Origin: Niabella agricola
Lineage (GTDB): Bacteria; Bacteroidota; Bacteroidia; Chitinophagales; Chitinophagaceae
Length of the DNA stretch: 64,000 nt
Direction: 5' to 3'
Assembly (NCBI RefSeq): GCF_021538615.1
Contig: NZ_JAJHIZ010000003.1
Span: forward strand, 2,294,001-2,358,000
A program made the position numbers and the translations under genes. Shown piece by piece: positions 32,588 through 41,007 of the stretch (position 1 is its first letter; the number at the start of each line of letters is the position of its first letter). The notes under the pieces were generated by a model. That model made no database searches, was not told the origin of the DNA, and was given only the letters and a program-made list of their open reading frames with translations.

Positions 32588-34396
32588 TTATACAGCTTCT
32601 GCGGCCATTTTCTTCGCGATTTTATTCCGCTCAATTTCATCCAGCACCACTTTACGCATGCGGATAAAATTCGGCGTTACCTCAATACACTCATCGTGTT
32701 GAATGTACTCCATGCACTCTTCCAGGGTCATCAGCGTTTTAGGAGCGATGCGGGTGGCATCATCACTTCCGCTGGCACGGTGGTTGGTCAGCTTCTTTTC
32801 TTCGGTGGCATTTACCACGAGGTCGCCGGGTTTGATATTTTCTGCCAGGATCTGTCCGGCATATACTTCCTCTCCCGGGTCTACAAAGAAGGTACCACGG
32901 TCCTGTAATTTATCGATCGAGTAGCCGGTGGTCCGGCCCTGGTTTTTGGAGATCAGTACGCCATTGTTCCTGCCGGGGATCATCCCCTTCCAGGGTTGAT
33001 AAGAAGAAAACCGGTGTGCCATTACCGCTTCTCCTGTGGTAGCGGTCAGCATCTGGGTACGCAGTCCGATCAATCCGCGTGAAGGGATCTCAAATTCCAG
33101 GTGCTGCATTTCGCCCTTGGTTTCCATTACCAGCATTTCTCCTTTGCGGCGGGTAACCAGGTCGATCACCTTGCTGGCAAATTCTTCCGGTACGTCCACT
33201 ACCAGGGTTTCGAACGGTTCGTGTTTTTTGCCGTCGATCTCTTTGGTAATTACCTGCGGCTGACCTACGGTTAACTCATATCCCTCGCGGCGCATGGTTT
33301 CAATCAGTACGCCCAGGTGCAAAATCCCCCGGCCGTACACCAGGAAGGCTTCCCCGCCTTCGCTTTCTTCCACACGCAGGGCCAGGTTTTTTTCTGTTTC
33401 TTTTTCCAAACGGTCGCGCAGGTGCCGGCTGGTCACAAACTTACCATCCTTACCATAAAACGGAGAGTTATTAATACCAAACAACATGTTCATGGTAGGC
33501 TCATCCACACTGATCCGCGGTAATGCTTCCGGGTTTTCTGCATCGGCAATGGTATCCCCGATGTTAAAATCTTCGATACCTACTACCGCACAAAGATCAC
33601 CGGCATGTACTTCGGTCACTTTCTTTTTGCCCATACCCTCAAATACGTACAGCTCTTTTACCCGGGTCTTTTTTACGCCATCTTCCTGCATCAGGGCTAC
33701 CTGCTGTCCTTCTTTGATCACTCCACGGCCTACTTTACCCACGGCAATACGGCCCAGGAAAGAAGAGTAATCCAGCGAAGTGATCTGCATTTGCAGCGGG
33801 CCTTCTGCTACTTTTGGAAGCGGCACATATTTTAAAATACCATCCAGCAGGGGATTGATATTATCGATCGGTGTTAATGAATCATTGAACCAGCCGTTCT
33901 TTCCGGAACCGTAGAAAGTTGGGAAATCCAGCTGCTCTTCCGTAGCATCCAGGTTAAAGAACAGGTCAAATACTGCATCATGCACTTCATCCGGGCGGCA
34001 GTTGGGTTTATCTACCTTATTAATAACCACGATCGGTTTTAATCCCAGCGCCAGTGCTTTCTGTAACACGAAACGGGTTTGTGGCATTGGCCCTTCAAAG
34101 GCATCCACCAGCAAAATCACCCCGTCTGCCATTTTCAAAACACGCTCTACCTCTCCTCCAAAATCGGCGTGACCAGGTGTATCAATTACGTTAATTTTTG
34201 TATCCTTGTAAGTAACGGCTGCATTTTTACTAAAAATGGTAATACCCCGCTCTCTTTCCAGATCGTTGTTATCCATGATTAGTTCACCGGTGGCCTGGTT
34301 CTCACGGAAAACAGAAGTAGCGTGTAAGATTTTATCTACTAATGTAGTTTTTCCGTGGTCTACGTGCGCGATGATTGCGATGTTTCTTAAATTCAT
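32588..34396 (-). CDS. typA: Translational GTPase TypA/BipA
   Basis: 602 aa from ATG 34396 (NLRNIAIIAHVDHGKTTLVDKIL); the ATG at 34417 lies between the promoter and this start and is not needed. G1 AHVDHGKT, G2 RGITI, G3 DTPGHADFGGEVER, G4 NKVDKP. EF-G-like domains III and V and the family-specific C-terminal region (GRTTGYSIDKLQDRGTFF) are present. It binds the ribosome and supports 50S assembly in cold or stress. The promoter is a clear TTG-N21-TACCTTTGC. Confidence 0.96.
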   Translation of the reverse strand: MNLRNIAIIAHVDHGKTTLVDKILHATSVFRENQATGELIMDNNDLERERGITIFSKNAAVTYKDTKINVIDTPGHADFGGEVERVLKMADGVILLVDAFEGPMPQTRFVLQKALALGLKPIVVINKVDKPNCRPDEVHDAVFDLFFNLDATEEQLDFPTFYGSGKNGWFNDSLTPIDNINPLLDGILKYVPLPKVAEGPLQMQITSLDYSSFLGRIAVGKVGRGVIKEGQQVALMQEDGVKKTRVKELYVFEGMGKKKVTEVHAGDLCAVVGIEDFNIGDTIADAENPEALPRISVDEPTMNMLFGINNSPFYGKDGKFVTSRHLRDRLEKETEKNLALRVEESEGGEAFLVYGRGILHLGVLIETMRREGYELTVGQPQVITKEIDGKKHEPFETLVVDVPEEFASKVIDLVTRRKGEMLVMETKGEMQHLEFEIPSRGLIGLRTQMLTATTGEAVMAHRFSSYQPWKGMIPGRNNGVLISKNQGRTTGYSIDKLQDRGTFFVDPGEEVYAGQILAENIKPGDLVVNATEEKKLTNHRASGSDDATRIAPKTLMTLEECMEYIQHDECIEVTPNFIRMRKVVLDEIERNKIAKKMAAEAV

Positions 34397-34414
34397 TTTT
34401 AAAATTTGGAGGCG

Positions 34415-34446
34415 CAAAGGTACGATAATTCTGCGCTACAGCACAA
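34415..34446 (-). promoter_or_regulatory. Promoter of typA, TTG-N21-TACCTTTGC
   Basis: On the minus strand TTG (34446-34444), 21 bp, then TACCTTTG (34422-34415) followed by C. Both elements and spacing fit the Bacteroidota sigma-70 promoter. It is one of the best promoters in the window. Confidence 0.75.
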
Positions 34447-34863
34447 TTTTTTGAACCGGCACCAGCCGATTTAATGAAAAAATAGCATAAATTCCGGCAA
34501 TTTTGCAGCTCAAAGTTGTGCAATTCTTATGTCTAAATAAATGAAAACCAGTTAATTTGCCGGCCACCCTAGGTGTATTCCATTTTTATTATTACCCCTT
34601 TGAAAGTGCCATCATCATCTTTTTTTGCCTAAAATAGCTGCAGTTGGCGTTAACCGGGCTGTTCTTGTTTATTTACAGGCATTTATATAATTGATAAAAG
34701 CCTTGGAGGCCTCCAACCATTATTATTCCGCCCGGTCCTTTGGATCCTCGTTACATTTATTTATTATATATATGTATTGGATACCGGGAAAACACCCGTT
34801 CCGCTGTAAAATAATTACGACCCGCAACGAAATCAAATTAGCCGCATTTATTATCTTGCTACA
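34447..34863. other. Divergent intergenic region with a 14-bp palindrome
   Basis: About 417 bp between typA and the fabH-like gene. It contains the perfect palindrome TTGGAGGCCTCCAA (34703-34716), a possible operator, and an AT-rich stretch (34755-34775). TATCTTGC 9-16 bp before the fabH-like ATG is a partial -7 match. No ORF is supported. Confidence 0.5.
34703..34716. repeat. 14-bp perfect palindrome upstream of the fabH-like gene
   Basis: TTGGAGGCCTCCAA is its own reverse complement. It lies about 150 bp upstream of ATG 34864. The symmetry suits a dimeric regulator, but no adjacent regulator gene is present. Confidence 0.45.
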
Positions 34864-35913
34864 ATGAACAAAACTATTATTGCCGGAATTGGCAGCTATG
34901 TGCCGGAGCAGGTGGTAACCAATACAGAACTGATGCAGTTTATGGACACCAATGACCAATGGATCCAGGAGCGTACCGGTATCCGGGAACGACGCTATGT
35001 GCGCCGCTTTGAGGAAACCACGGCCACTATCGGGGTCGAGGCTGCAAAGGTGGCCATTGAGCGCGCCGGCATTACCATCAATGATATAGATTTTGTCATC
35101 TTTGCCACGCTGAGCCCGGATTACTTTTTTCCCGGCTGCGGCGTACTGGTACAACGCATACTCGGCCTTAAAGATATTGGGGCTCTGGATGTGCGGAACC
35201 AGTGCAGTGGCTTTTTATACGGATTGAGTGTGGCCGACCAGTTTATTAAGACCGGTATGTATAAAAATATCCTGCTGATTGGGGCCGAAGTACATTCCTA
35301 TGCCATGGATTTTTCCACCAGGGGGCGCAATGTATCGGTTATTTTTGGCGATGGGGCCGGGGCCGTGATCTTGCAGCCTTCGCCGGACGCAGAACGCGGT
35401 ATTTTAAGCACCCACCTGCACAGTGACGGCGCAGATGCTGAAGTGCTGAGCATGCCCAACCCCGGCTTTCATGCGGGCGCACACCAACCGGAATGGCGGC
35501 CGCCCGTTCCTCCCCAAAAATATGGGGGTGTTTTTATTACGCAGGAATTGTTAGATAAAGAAGACTTTTATCCGTATATGGATGGGCAGGCGGTGTTTAA
35601 AAAAGCCGTGGTTAAACTGCCGGAGGTGATCATGGAGGCGCTCAACGCCAATCAGTATAAGCCGGAAGAGCTGCAATTGCTTATTCCGCACCAGGCCAAC
35701 CTCCGCATTTCCCAGTTTGTACAGCAAACGCTCCGGCTGCGGGATGACCAGGTTTTTAACAATATTCAAAAATATGGAAACACCACAGCCGCGTCCGTTC
35801 CCTTAGCTTTGTGTGAAGCCTGGGAAAATGGCCGGGTAAAAGAAAAGGACCTGGTATGCCTGGCAGCATTTGGCAGCGGCTTTACCTGGGGCAGCGCCTT
35901 ATTAAGATGGTAG
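34864..35913 (+). CDS. 3-oxoacyl-ACP synthase III family protein (FabH-like)
   Basis: 349 aa. Catalytic Cys 114 (RNQCSGFLYG), His 276 (LLIPHQANLRI) and Asn 306 (KYGNTTAASVPLAL) form the KAS III triad. The N-terminal WIQERTGIRERR is also typical. It is somewhat longer than FabH (about 320-330 aa), with an insert at about 195-235 (PNPGFHAGAHQPEWRPPVPPQ). It could start ordinary fatty acid synthesis or a specialised chain; without other fab genes nearby this cannot be decided. It is followed 15 bp later by a lipid kinase. Confidence 0.88.
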   Translation: MNKTIIAGIGSYVPEQVVTNTELMQFMDTNDQWIQERTGIRERRYVRRFEETTATIGVEAAKVAIERAGITINDIDFVIFATLSPDYFFPGCGVLVQRILGLKDIGALDVRNQCSGFLYGLSVADQFIKTGMYKNILLIGAEVHSYAMDFSTRGRNVSVIFGDGAGAVILQPSPDAERGILSTHLHSDGADAEVLSMPNPGFHAGAHQPEWRPPVPPQKYGGVFITQELLDKEDFYPYMDGQAVFKKAVVKLPEVIMEALNANQYKPEELQLLIPHQANLRISQFVQQTLRLRDDQVFNNIQKYGNTTAASVPLALCEAWENGRVKEKDLVCLAAFGSGFTWGSALLRW

Positions 35914-35928
35914 TTTACAAAACACCGC

Positions 35929-36828
35929 ATGAAAAGAAAAATAGGTTATATCATTAACCCGATATCGGGTACCAAATCGAAGGACGCAGTTTCCAGCGTT
36001 ATTGCCCGGGAAACACTGCGGGAAGGCATCCCCTTTTCCTTTTTCCCTTCGGTGGCCAACGGTGATTATTCGTACCTCTTCGATACGCTTACAGACGAAA
36101 AATATACGGATATCGTCATCATTGGCGGAGATGGCACAGTAAACCAGGTGGTAGACAGTCTGAAGCACCTGCCGCTGCAATTTGGTATTATTCCCTCCGG
36201 ATCAGGCAACGGACTGGCATTTGGAGCAGGGATTCCCAAAACACCGCAAAAAGCACTGGACATTATTTTTAAAAATAAGAGCATTCCCGTGGACGGATTC
36301 CGTGTCAATGGCAAGTTTGCCTGTATGCTTTGCGGGTTGGGCTTTGATGCAAAAGTGGCGCATGATTTTGCCAACCAGCCACAGCGGGGATTAATGACCT
36401 ACGTTAACCAGGTTTTTAAAAACTTCTTCGGCGCCAAGCCCTATTCCTTTAAAATTAAGCTGGGCGAAAAACGGTTTGAAACTGAGGCGTATTTCATTAG
36501 TATTGCTAACAGCAACCAGTTTGGCAATCATTTTACCATTGCCCCCAAGGCCAGTCTGAACGATGGATTGCTGGATGTAGTGATCGTTACGGAACAATCG
36601 AAAATGGCCATGCTTTACAATACACTCATACAGGTAGGTGGCCGCAACAAGGTACAAACCGTAGAAGAAGTACGCAAAAAGCGCGGCATTATATACTTTC
36701 AAACAGAAACCATCCGCATCAGCAACTGGAGCGAGGCGCCCATGCATATTGACGGGGAACCGGTGGATACGGAGAAAAAACTGAATATCGAAATTGAAAA
36801 AAATTGCTTCCGGCTATTAGTCCAATGA
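35929..36828 (+). CDS. Diacylglycerol kinase-like lipid kinase
   Basis: 299 aa. The DAGK catalytic signature GGDGTVNQVVDSL is at about 66-78 and PSGSGNGLAFG at about 88-98. YFISIANSNQFGNHFTIAPKASLNDGLLDVVIV is the conserved C-terminal domain element. It belongs to the family of bacterial lipid kinases that phosphorylate diacylglycerol, sphingosine or ceramide; Bacteroidota make sphingolipids, so either lipid is possible. It overlaps rnhB by 4 bp (ATGA). Confidence 0.88.
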   Translation: MKRKIGYIINPISGTKSKDAVSSVIARETLREGIPFSFFPSVANGDYSYLFDTLTDEKYTDIVIIGGDGTVNQVVDSLKHLPLQFGIIPSGSGNGLAFGAGIPKTPQKALDIIFKNKSIPVDGFRVNGKFACMLCGLGFDAKVAHDFANQPQRGLMTYVNQVFKNFFGAKPYSFKIKLGEKRFETEAYFISIANSNQFGNHFTIAPKASLNDGLLDVVIVTEQSKMAMLYNTLIQVGGRNKVQTVEEVRKKRGIIYFQTETIRISNWSEAPMHIDGEPVDTEKKLNIEIEKNCFRLLVQ

Positions 36829-37466
36829 CAAAGAAAGTACTATCGGATCTGCCCCGCCTGCAATTGAGCTATCAGCGGGAACTGCTGGAAGCTGGCTGTG
36901 ATGAAGCCGGCCGGGGATGCTATGCAGGTCCGGTATTTGCCGCAGCCGTCATTCTTCCGGAAGGCTTTTATCATCCTCTGCTGAACGACAGCAAACTATT
37001 AAAAGCGGAGATCCGGACAGAGTTGCGTTACTATATTGAAGCAAACGCCCTTGCCTATGCCGTAGCCCAGGTAAGTGTGGAAGAGATCGATGCCATCAAT
37101 ATTTTAAAAGCTTCACAAAAAGCCATGCATCAGGCGCTGGATGCACTTACTCCTGCAGCAGCCTTTATTGCCGTGGATGGTAATTACTTTATTCCTTACC
37201 AAAAAACGCCGCACGCCTGTATTATCAAAGGGGATGGGAAATATGCGCATATTGCAGCGGCCAGTATACTGGCTAAAACCTATCGCGACGAATACATGCA
37301 ACGAATTCACGAGGAATTCCCTCATTACAACTGGATCTCTAATAAAGGATATGGCACATTAACGCACCGCAAGGCAATTGAGGAGAACGGGATCTGCATA
37401 CACCACCGAAAAAGTTTTAACATTTTGCCGGGCCAGCTGTCTTTCCTGGAAGACGAATGGCATTGA
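36825..37466 (+). CDS. rnhB: Ribonuclease HII
   Basis: 213 aa from ATG 36825, which overlaps the lipid kinase stop. LEAGCDEAGRGCYAGPV holds the first catalytic Asp and Glu; LNDSKLL and AFIAVDGNYF carry the later acidic residues; AAASILAKTYRDEYM is the family signature. It removes RNA from RNA/DNA hybrids, including single ribonucleotides. Translational coupling to the kinase is probable. Confidence 0.95.
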   Translation: MTKKVLSDLPRLQLSYQRELLEAGCDEAGRGCYAGPVFAAAVILPEGFYHPLLNDSKLLKAEIRTELRYYIEANALAYAVAQVSVEEIDAINILKASQKAMHQALDALTPAAAFIAVDGNYFIPYQKTPHACIIKGDGKYAHIAAASILAKTYRDEYMQRIHEEFPHYNWISNKGYGTLTHRKAIEENGICIHHRKSFNILPGQLSFLEDEWH

Positions 37467-37502
37467 TTTTGGATATTCAGTTTGTAAAGTAAATCTGTAT
37501 AT

Positions 37503-37748
37503 ATGAAAAAACTGTTCCTTTTACTGATGATTGCGGTATTTGCATGCATCAGTTCCGATGCACAGCCGCGCCCGCCGAGGCCACCACACCCGCCACGGCC
37601 TCATGCGCCTCATTACAAAAAACCAAAGAAGCAACACCACAAAAAGTATTATAAAAAACGGCACGCCCATTATCGTCCGGCAAGGCGCCCACACCATCCG
37701 CCACGGCCACCGTTGCCTCCACGTCCGCCATTACCTCCGCATCCATAA
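37503..37748 (+). CDS. Short secreted Pro/His/Arg/Lys-rich basic peptide
   Basis: 81 aa. Signal peptide (KKLFLLLMIAVFACISSDAQ), then about 60 residues almost wholly of Pro, His, Arg, Lys and Tyr: repeats such as RPPRPPHPPRP, a central KKPKKQHHKKYYKKRHAHY and a RPPLPPRPPLPP tail. The composition implies a strongly positive, extended chain. Possible roles are binding of metals, DNA or anionic surface polymers, or an antimicrobial-like activity; all are speculation. The reverse strand also stays open, a result of the biased codons. Confidence 0.7.
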   Translation: MKKLFLLLMIAVFACISSDAQPRPPRPPHPPRPHAPHYKKPKKQHHKKYYKKRHAHYRPARRPHHPPRPPLPPRPPLPPHP

Positions 37749-37798
37749 ATAAAAATACCCGGATTCAGGTATAAAGGCATTTCTGGTTTCTTAATACC

Positions 37799-37829
37799 TT
37801 TGATTGCGTTTTTTTAACGTTTACTATTT
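37799..37829 (+). promoter_or_regulatory. Candidate promoter of the Lys/Glu-rich secreted protein gene
   Basis: TTTG (37799-37802), a 19-bp spacer, then TACTATTT (37822-37829), six of eight to TAnnTTTG. It lies 14 bp before ATG 37844. Confidence 0.4.
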
Positions 37830-37843
37830 AAATAAACATAAAT

Positions 37844-38302
37844 ATGAAAAAATCCTTTTTTCTTTTATTGCTTGGTATGGGTCTGCTAAGCGCTTCTTAT
37901 GCCCAGAGCTCTAAAAAATCAGACGACAAAGACGATAAAAAAACAGAGGAAAAATCGGAAACCAGGAAATCAAAGTCCAAAGAAAAGGAAACGCCGGAAG
38001 AACGGCATGAGCGGCAAAAAGAATTTTGGAAAAAAGTAGGAACCGATCAGCGCGATTTCTGGAAGGGGGAACATGAACGCCATGTAAAAAACAAAGAAGA
38101 AAAGGAAGGCAAGAGCGATAAAAGCGACAAAAAAGAAACGGCCTCCAAGGATTCAAAAGATTCAAAAGCAGATGCTAAAGAATCCAGGGTAGAAAAGGAA
38201 GATCGTCGCCCGCCACATCCTCCCAAACCACCAAATCCTTTTAAGAAAAAGAAAAAGGATAAGGAAGAGGAAAAAACAGAAAGTACTGAGTCTGGTTCCT
38301 AA
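37844..38302 (+). CDS. Secreted Lys/Glu/Asp-rich low-complexity protein
   Basis: 152 aa. Signal peptide (KKSFFLLLLGMGLLSASYAQ), then alternating charge runs (KKSDDKDDKKTEEKSETRKSK) with one less repetitive island (RQKEFWKKVGTDQRDFWKGEHERH), and a DRRPPHPPKPPNPFKKKKK stretch similar in style to the preceding protein. Likely disordered and exported. Function unknown. An unusually large nested hairpin forms its terminator. Confidence 0.7.
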   Translation: MKKSFFLLLLGMGLLSASYAQSSKKSDDKDDKKTEEKSETRKSKSKEKETPEERHERQKEFWKKVGTDQRDFWKGEHERHVKNKEEKEGKSDKSDKKETASKDSKDSKADAKESRVEKEDRRPPHPPKPPNPFKKKKKDKEEEKTESTESGS

Positions 38303-38363
38303 TTCTCTAAATAAATATGCGAAAGCACTGGCTGTGGCCGGTGCTTTTTTTATTTAGAGAATT
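38301..38363 (+). terminator. Nested terminator hairpin
   Basis: Inner stem AAAGCACTGGC (38322-38332) / GCCGGTGCTTT (38337-38347) with one G-U pair, a TGTG loop and a T-run to 38351. An outer 15-bp perfect inverted repeat, AATTCTCTAAATAAA (38301-38315) and its complement (38349-38363), encloses it and includes the end of the stop codon. Confidence 0.85.
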
Positions 38364-38618
38364 GGACGTACCCCCGCCGTTTCGAGTGCAGCCGAGAAAT
38401 CTTTACGCCATTATCATCTTAGGCAAAAAGGTTCATTTACATGGCATGCGAAGGTCGTAAAGACCGCTCCGCTACGGTCGAGGTAACAATACCCCCCGTC
38501 GTTTTCTTTCCCAGCAGGGTCTCTCGACAGAGAACCCTGCGTTATTGCAACCCTACTGCTCCCCGCGTTCCTTATAGAAGACGTCGGGAGCAAGCAAGAT
38601 CGCTCCTTATTCAAGGGA
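38364..38618. repeat. Intergenic region with structured dispersed repeat
   Basis: 255 bp downstream of nadK. It contains a hairpin GCAGGGTCTCT (38514-38524) / AGAGAACCCTGC (38529-38540, one bulge), GACCG/CGGTC at about 38461-38480, and a TTCGAGTGCAGCCGAGAAATC string (38380-38400). The hairpin block resembles, in reverse orientation, the sequence at about 60815-60860, so it is likely a dispersed intergenic repeat. No gene is seen. Confidence 0.55.
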
Positions 38619-39497
38619 TCAATTCCTCCGGTCCAGCCCCCAGATAAGTTTTGTTTGTAAGGTATGCAGGAAATTGTTTTCACTGAGGCGTACGAGTGCA
38701 ATGGTGAAGGACTCCCTTTTTACAGCCAGCGATACATTTGTAGTAACGATTTCTTTCCGGGAATCGAGTGCGCAGATGATATCCTCCGAACGGCTTTCGA
38801 TATCAAACGAAATGATGCTGTTGTCATTCACTACCAGCGAGCGCATATTGAGGTGATGTGGTGCTACCGGTGTAATCACAAAATTGCCGGAATCCGGGAA
38901 AACAATGGGTCCGCCACAACTCAGTGAGTAACCGGTGGAACCGGTAGGCGTTGCCACTACCAAACCATCTGCCCAGTAAACATTCAGAAATTCTCCGTTG
39001 ATATAAGTGTGGATCTTCAGCATGGAAGCCGTATCCCTTTTATGTATGGCAAATTCATTGAGGCCAAATGGCTTGTCACCGAATAACGGCATATCCGCAT
39101 CCAGGTGCACCAATGTCCGCTGCTCGGTTACATAGGTGCGCAAAGCCAGGGACTTTATCGCCAACCGCAGGTTGTCGCGGCCAATGCTCGACAAAAACCC
39201 CAGCCGGCCGAAATTAATGCCCATAATGGCAATCGGCTTATCCATGATCAGCGCAACAGTATCCAGCAGGGTGCCATCACCACCCAGGCTTACAATACAT
39301 TCCACATCCCAGGAAAGATCGGCTGTTTGCTCAAATACACGGGTCTGTGCATCCAATCCCACATCCATTCTGATCTCTTCAAAAAACGGCCGGAACACGG
39401 TATAGCTAAGGCCATAGGCATTCAGTTCCTGGAAAAACGTTTTTACATCTTCCAGTTGTAACTGATCGATACCCCTGCTGTAAACGGCAATAGTCAT
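38619..39497 (-). CDS. nadK: NAD kinase
   Basis: 292 aa. SLGGDGTLLDTV is the ATP/NAD-binding GGDGT motif; GINFGRLGFLS, LNEFAIHKRD and VVATPTGSTGYSLSCGGPI are further conserved elements. It makes NADP from NAD. The start lies 1 bp after the stop of the Omp85-family gene, so the two are co-translated. NADP supply also matters for zwf and gnd elsewhere in the window. Confidence 0.95.
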   Translation of the reverse strand: MTIAVYSRGIDQLQLEDVKTFFQELNAYGLSYTVFRPFFEEIRMDVGLDAQTRVFEQTADLSWDVECIVSLGGDGTLLDTVALIMDKPIAIMGINFGRLGFLSSIGRDNLRLAIKSLALRTYVTEQRTLVHLDADMPLFGDKPFGLNEFAIHKRDTASMLKIHTYINGEFLNVYWADGLVVATPTGSTGYSLSCGGPIVFPDSGNFVITPVAPHHLNMRSLVVNDNSIISFDIESRSEDIICALDSRKEIVTTNVSLAVKRESFTIALVRLSENNFLHTLQTKLIWGLDRRN

Positions 39498-39498
39498 G

Positions 39499-40986
39499 TT
39501 AATAAATATCCTTCTTCTGTAAATATATACCGTTTTCGCCTAAATGGTTGTAGGAGAACTCTACTTTCAATGTGAAGTTATTAACGGTAAAAATATCAAA
39601 TCCGATACCGCCACCCAACAGCAGGCGGTTAGGCATTTTGTTGGTTGGACCCGGATGCGGGTTGTACACATAACCTGCATTTCCAAATATCTTGCTGTAA
39701 ATTTTCAACGGAACCGGTTCCGGGAATACCCGTTTAAAGGGAAGCGAAAAGCTAAAATTGGTTAGCCTCGTGGCCAGCGAAGCATTTACAAAACCACCCG
39801 CCACGCCATCGATTACATAGTACTCGTAGCCTCGCAAAAACATATCACCATAACCCAAAAGTTGTTGGTTATAATAAGGTTGTTTAAATGGTACTTTTAT
39901 GGTACCGCTGGCACCGATACTGTAATAGGAAAGCTTGCCCAAACGCCAGTATCCAATACTTTTCACATTGAGTTGCCAAACGTTGATGGCATTGTTGAAG
40001 CCCTGCTTCGATAAGAAGATCTCCGCCGCATGGCCCTGGGTGGGATAGGGCGTATAATCCACATTCTGATACCGCATCCGGTAATAGATCTCTCCGTATT
40101 TTAATTGTTCACCGCTGCGTTTTATTATGTTGGGGTTTAACCGGAATACCGTATCGCCCAGCCGGAGCGAATGCATGCCCAGTCCAAAATAGTGCGTGGT
40201 ATAAATCCGTTTCCGGTAAGAGAATTCCAGTTTGCTGTCGAAAAAATTTCTTAAGAACCCGGAGTCTTTTATAAACTGCTGTTTATCGTGGACGGTATTA
40301 TACTGCACTTCATGATTTTTGCCTACATCTACCTGAACATTGATGCCCCATTTTTGTCTTTTATCAATATACGGTCGCTGGTAACCAAAGCTCAGCTGCC
40401 TGGTATAACCCGTTATAAAATAAAAACGCAGCTTATCATTATTACCGGTTACATTATCCCACAACAGTTTGATACCATAATCGATCCTTGCCGTACTGGC
40501 TCCTTTCTCAAACAGCCATTGATTCAGGTTCCGGTCTACAGGTTTAAAATACGGCAGGGGCAGCAGGTACCATTTTTCAATCACTTCCACCCGGATATCG
40601 ATATAGGGGGGATCAAACAACAACACTGATACATTCCCTTTTTGAAACAGGTCAAGGTTCAGGATCCGTGTTTTTGCCAGCTCAAACAGCTCCGGTATAT
40701 TTTTTAGTAAAATAGAGTCTCCCCTCTTAAAAGGCAGCTCACGCAGTAAAATGGTATCCCGGGTTTTCCTGTTCCCGTCAAAAATAATATTCCGGATGAT
40801 GAATTTCTTTTCCAGAGAGTGCGGCAGACTATCAATACCCGGATCATTTTGTGTAACGGGCGAAGCCTTGTTTACCTCTTTGCTGCCTGGAGGAAGGGTA
40901 TCGGTCTGCGCAAATATAGTTGTGTAACACCCCGATAAAATAAGGATAAGAATAAGGAAGCTATTTTTCAGGGTCAAAATTTTCAC
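39499..40986 (-). CDS. BamA/Omp85-family outer-membrane protein with one POTRA domain
   Basis: 495 aa. An N-terminal export signal ends near GCYTTIFAQ. Residues about 62-135 are POTRA-like (FIIRNIIFDGNRKTRDTILLRELPFKRGD). The rest is a 16-strand-type barrel (surface antigen domain) with YPTQGHAAEIFLSKQGF and LLGYGDMFLRGYEYYVIDG, the latter resembling the VRGY/F lid-lock motif region. It is smaller than true BamA (which has five POTRAs), closer to the family of short Omp85 proteins. It is in an operon with a CBS protein and nadK. Confidence 0.85.
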   Translation of the reverse strand: MKILTLKNSFLILILILSGCYTTIFAQTDTLPPGSKEVNKASPVTQNDPGIDSLPHSLEKKFIIRNIIFDGNRKTRDTILLRELPFKRGDSILLKNIPELFELAKTRILNLDLFQKGNVSVLLFDPPYIDIRVEVIEKWYLLPLPYFKPVDRNLNQWLFEKGASTARIDYGIKLLWDNVTGNNDKLRFYFITGYTRQLSFGYQRPYIDKRQKWGINVQVDVGKNHEVQYNTVHDKQQFIKDSGFLRNFFDSKLEFSYRKRIYTTHYFGLGMHSLRLGDTVFRLNPNIIKRSGEQLKYGEIYYRMRYQNVDYTPYPTQGHAAEIFLSKQGFNNAINVWQLNVKSIGYWRLGKLSYYSIGASGTIKVPFKQPYYNQQLLGYGDMFLRGYEYYVIDGVAGGFVNASLATRLTNFSFSLPFKRVFPEPVPLKIYSKIFGNAGYVYNPHPGPTNKMPNRLLLGGGIGFDIFTVNNFTLKVEFSYNHLGENGIYLQKKDIY

Positions 40987-41007
40987 ATTAAAAGATCATT
41001 ACGGGTG

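Noticed and set aside
37531..37752. Overlapping His/Arg-rich frame inside the Pro/His-rich gene
   Set aside because: A by-product of the repetitive codons; it has no signal peptide, while the main frame does.
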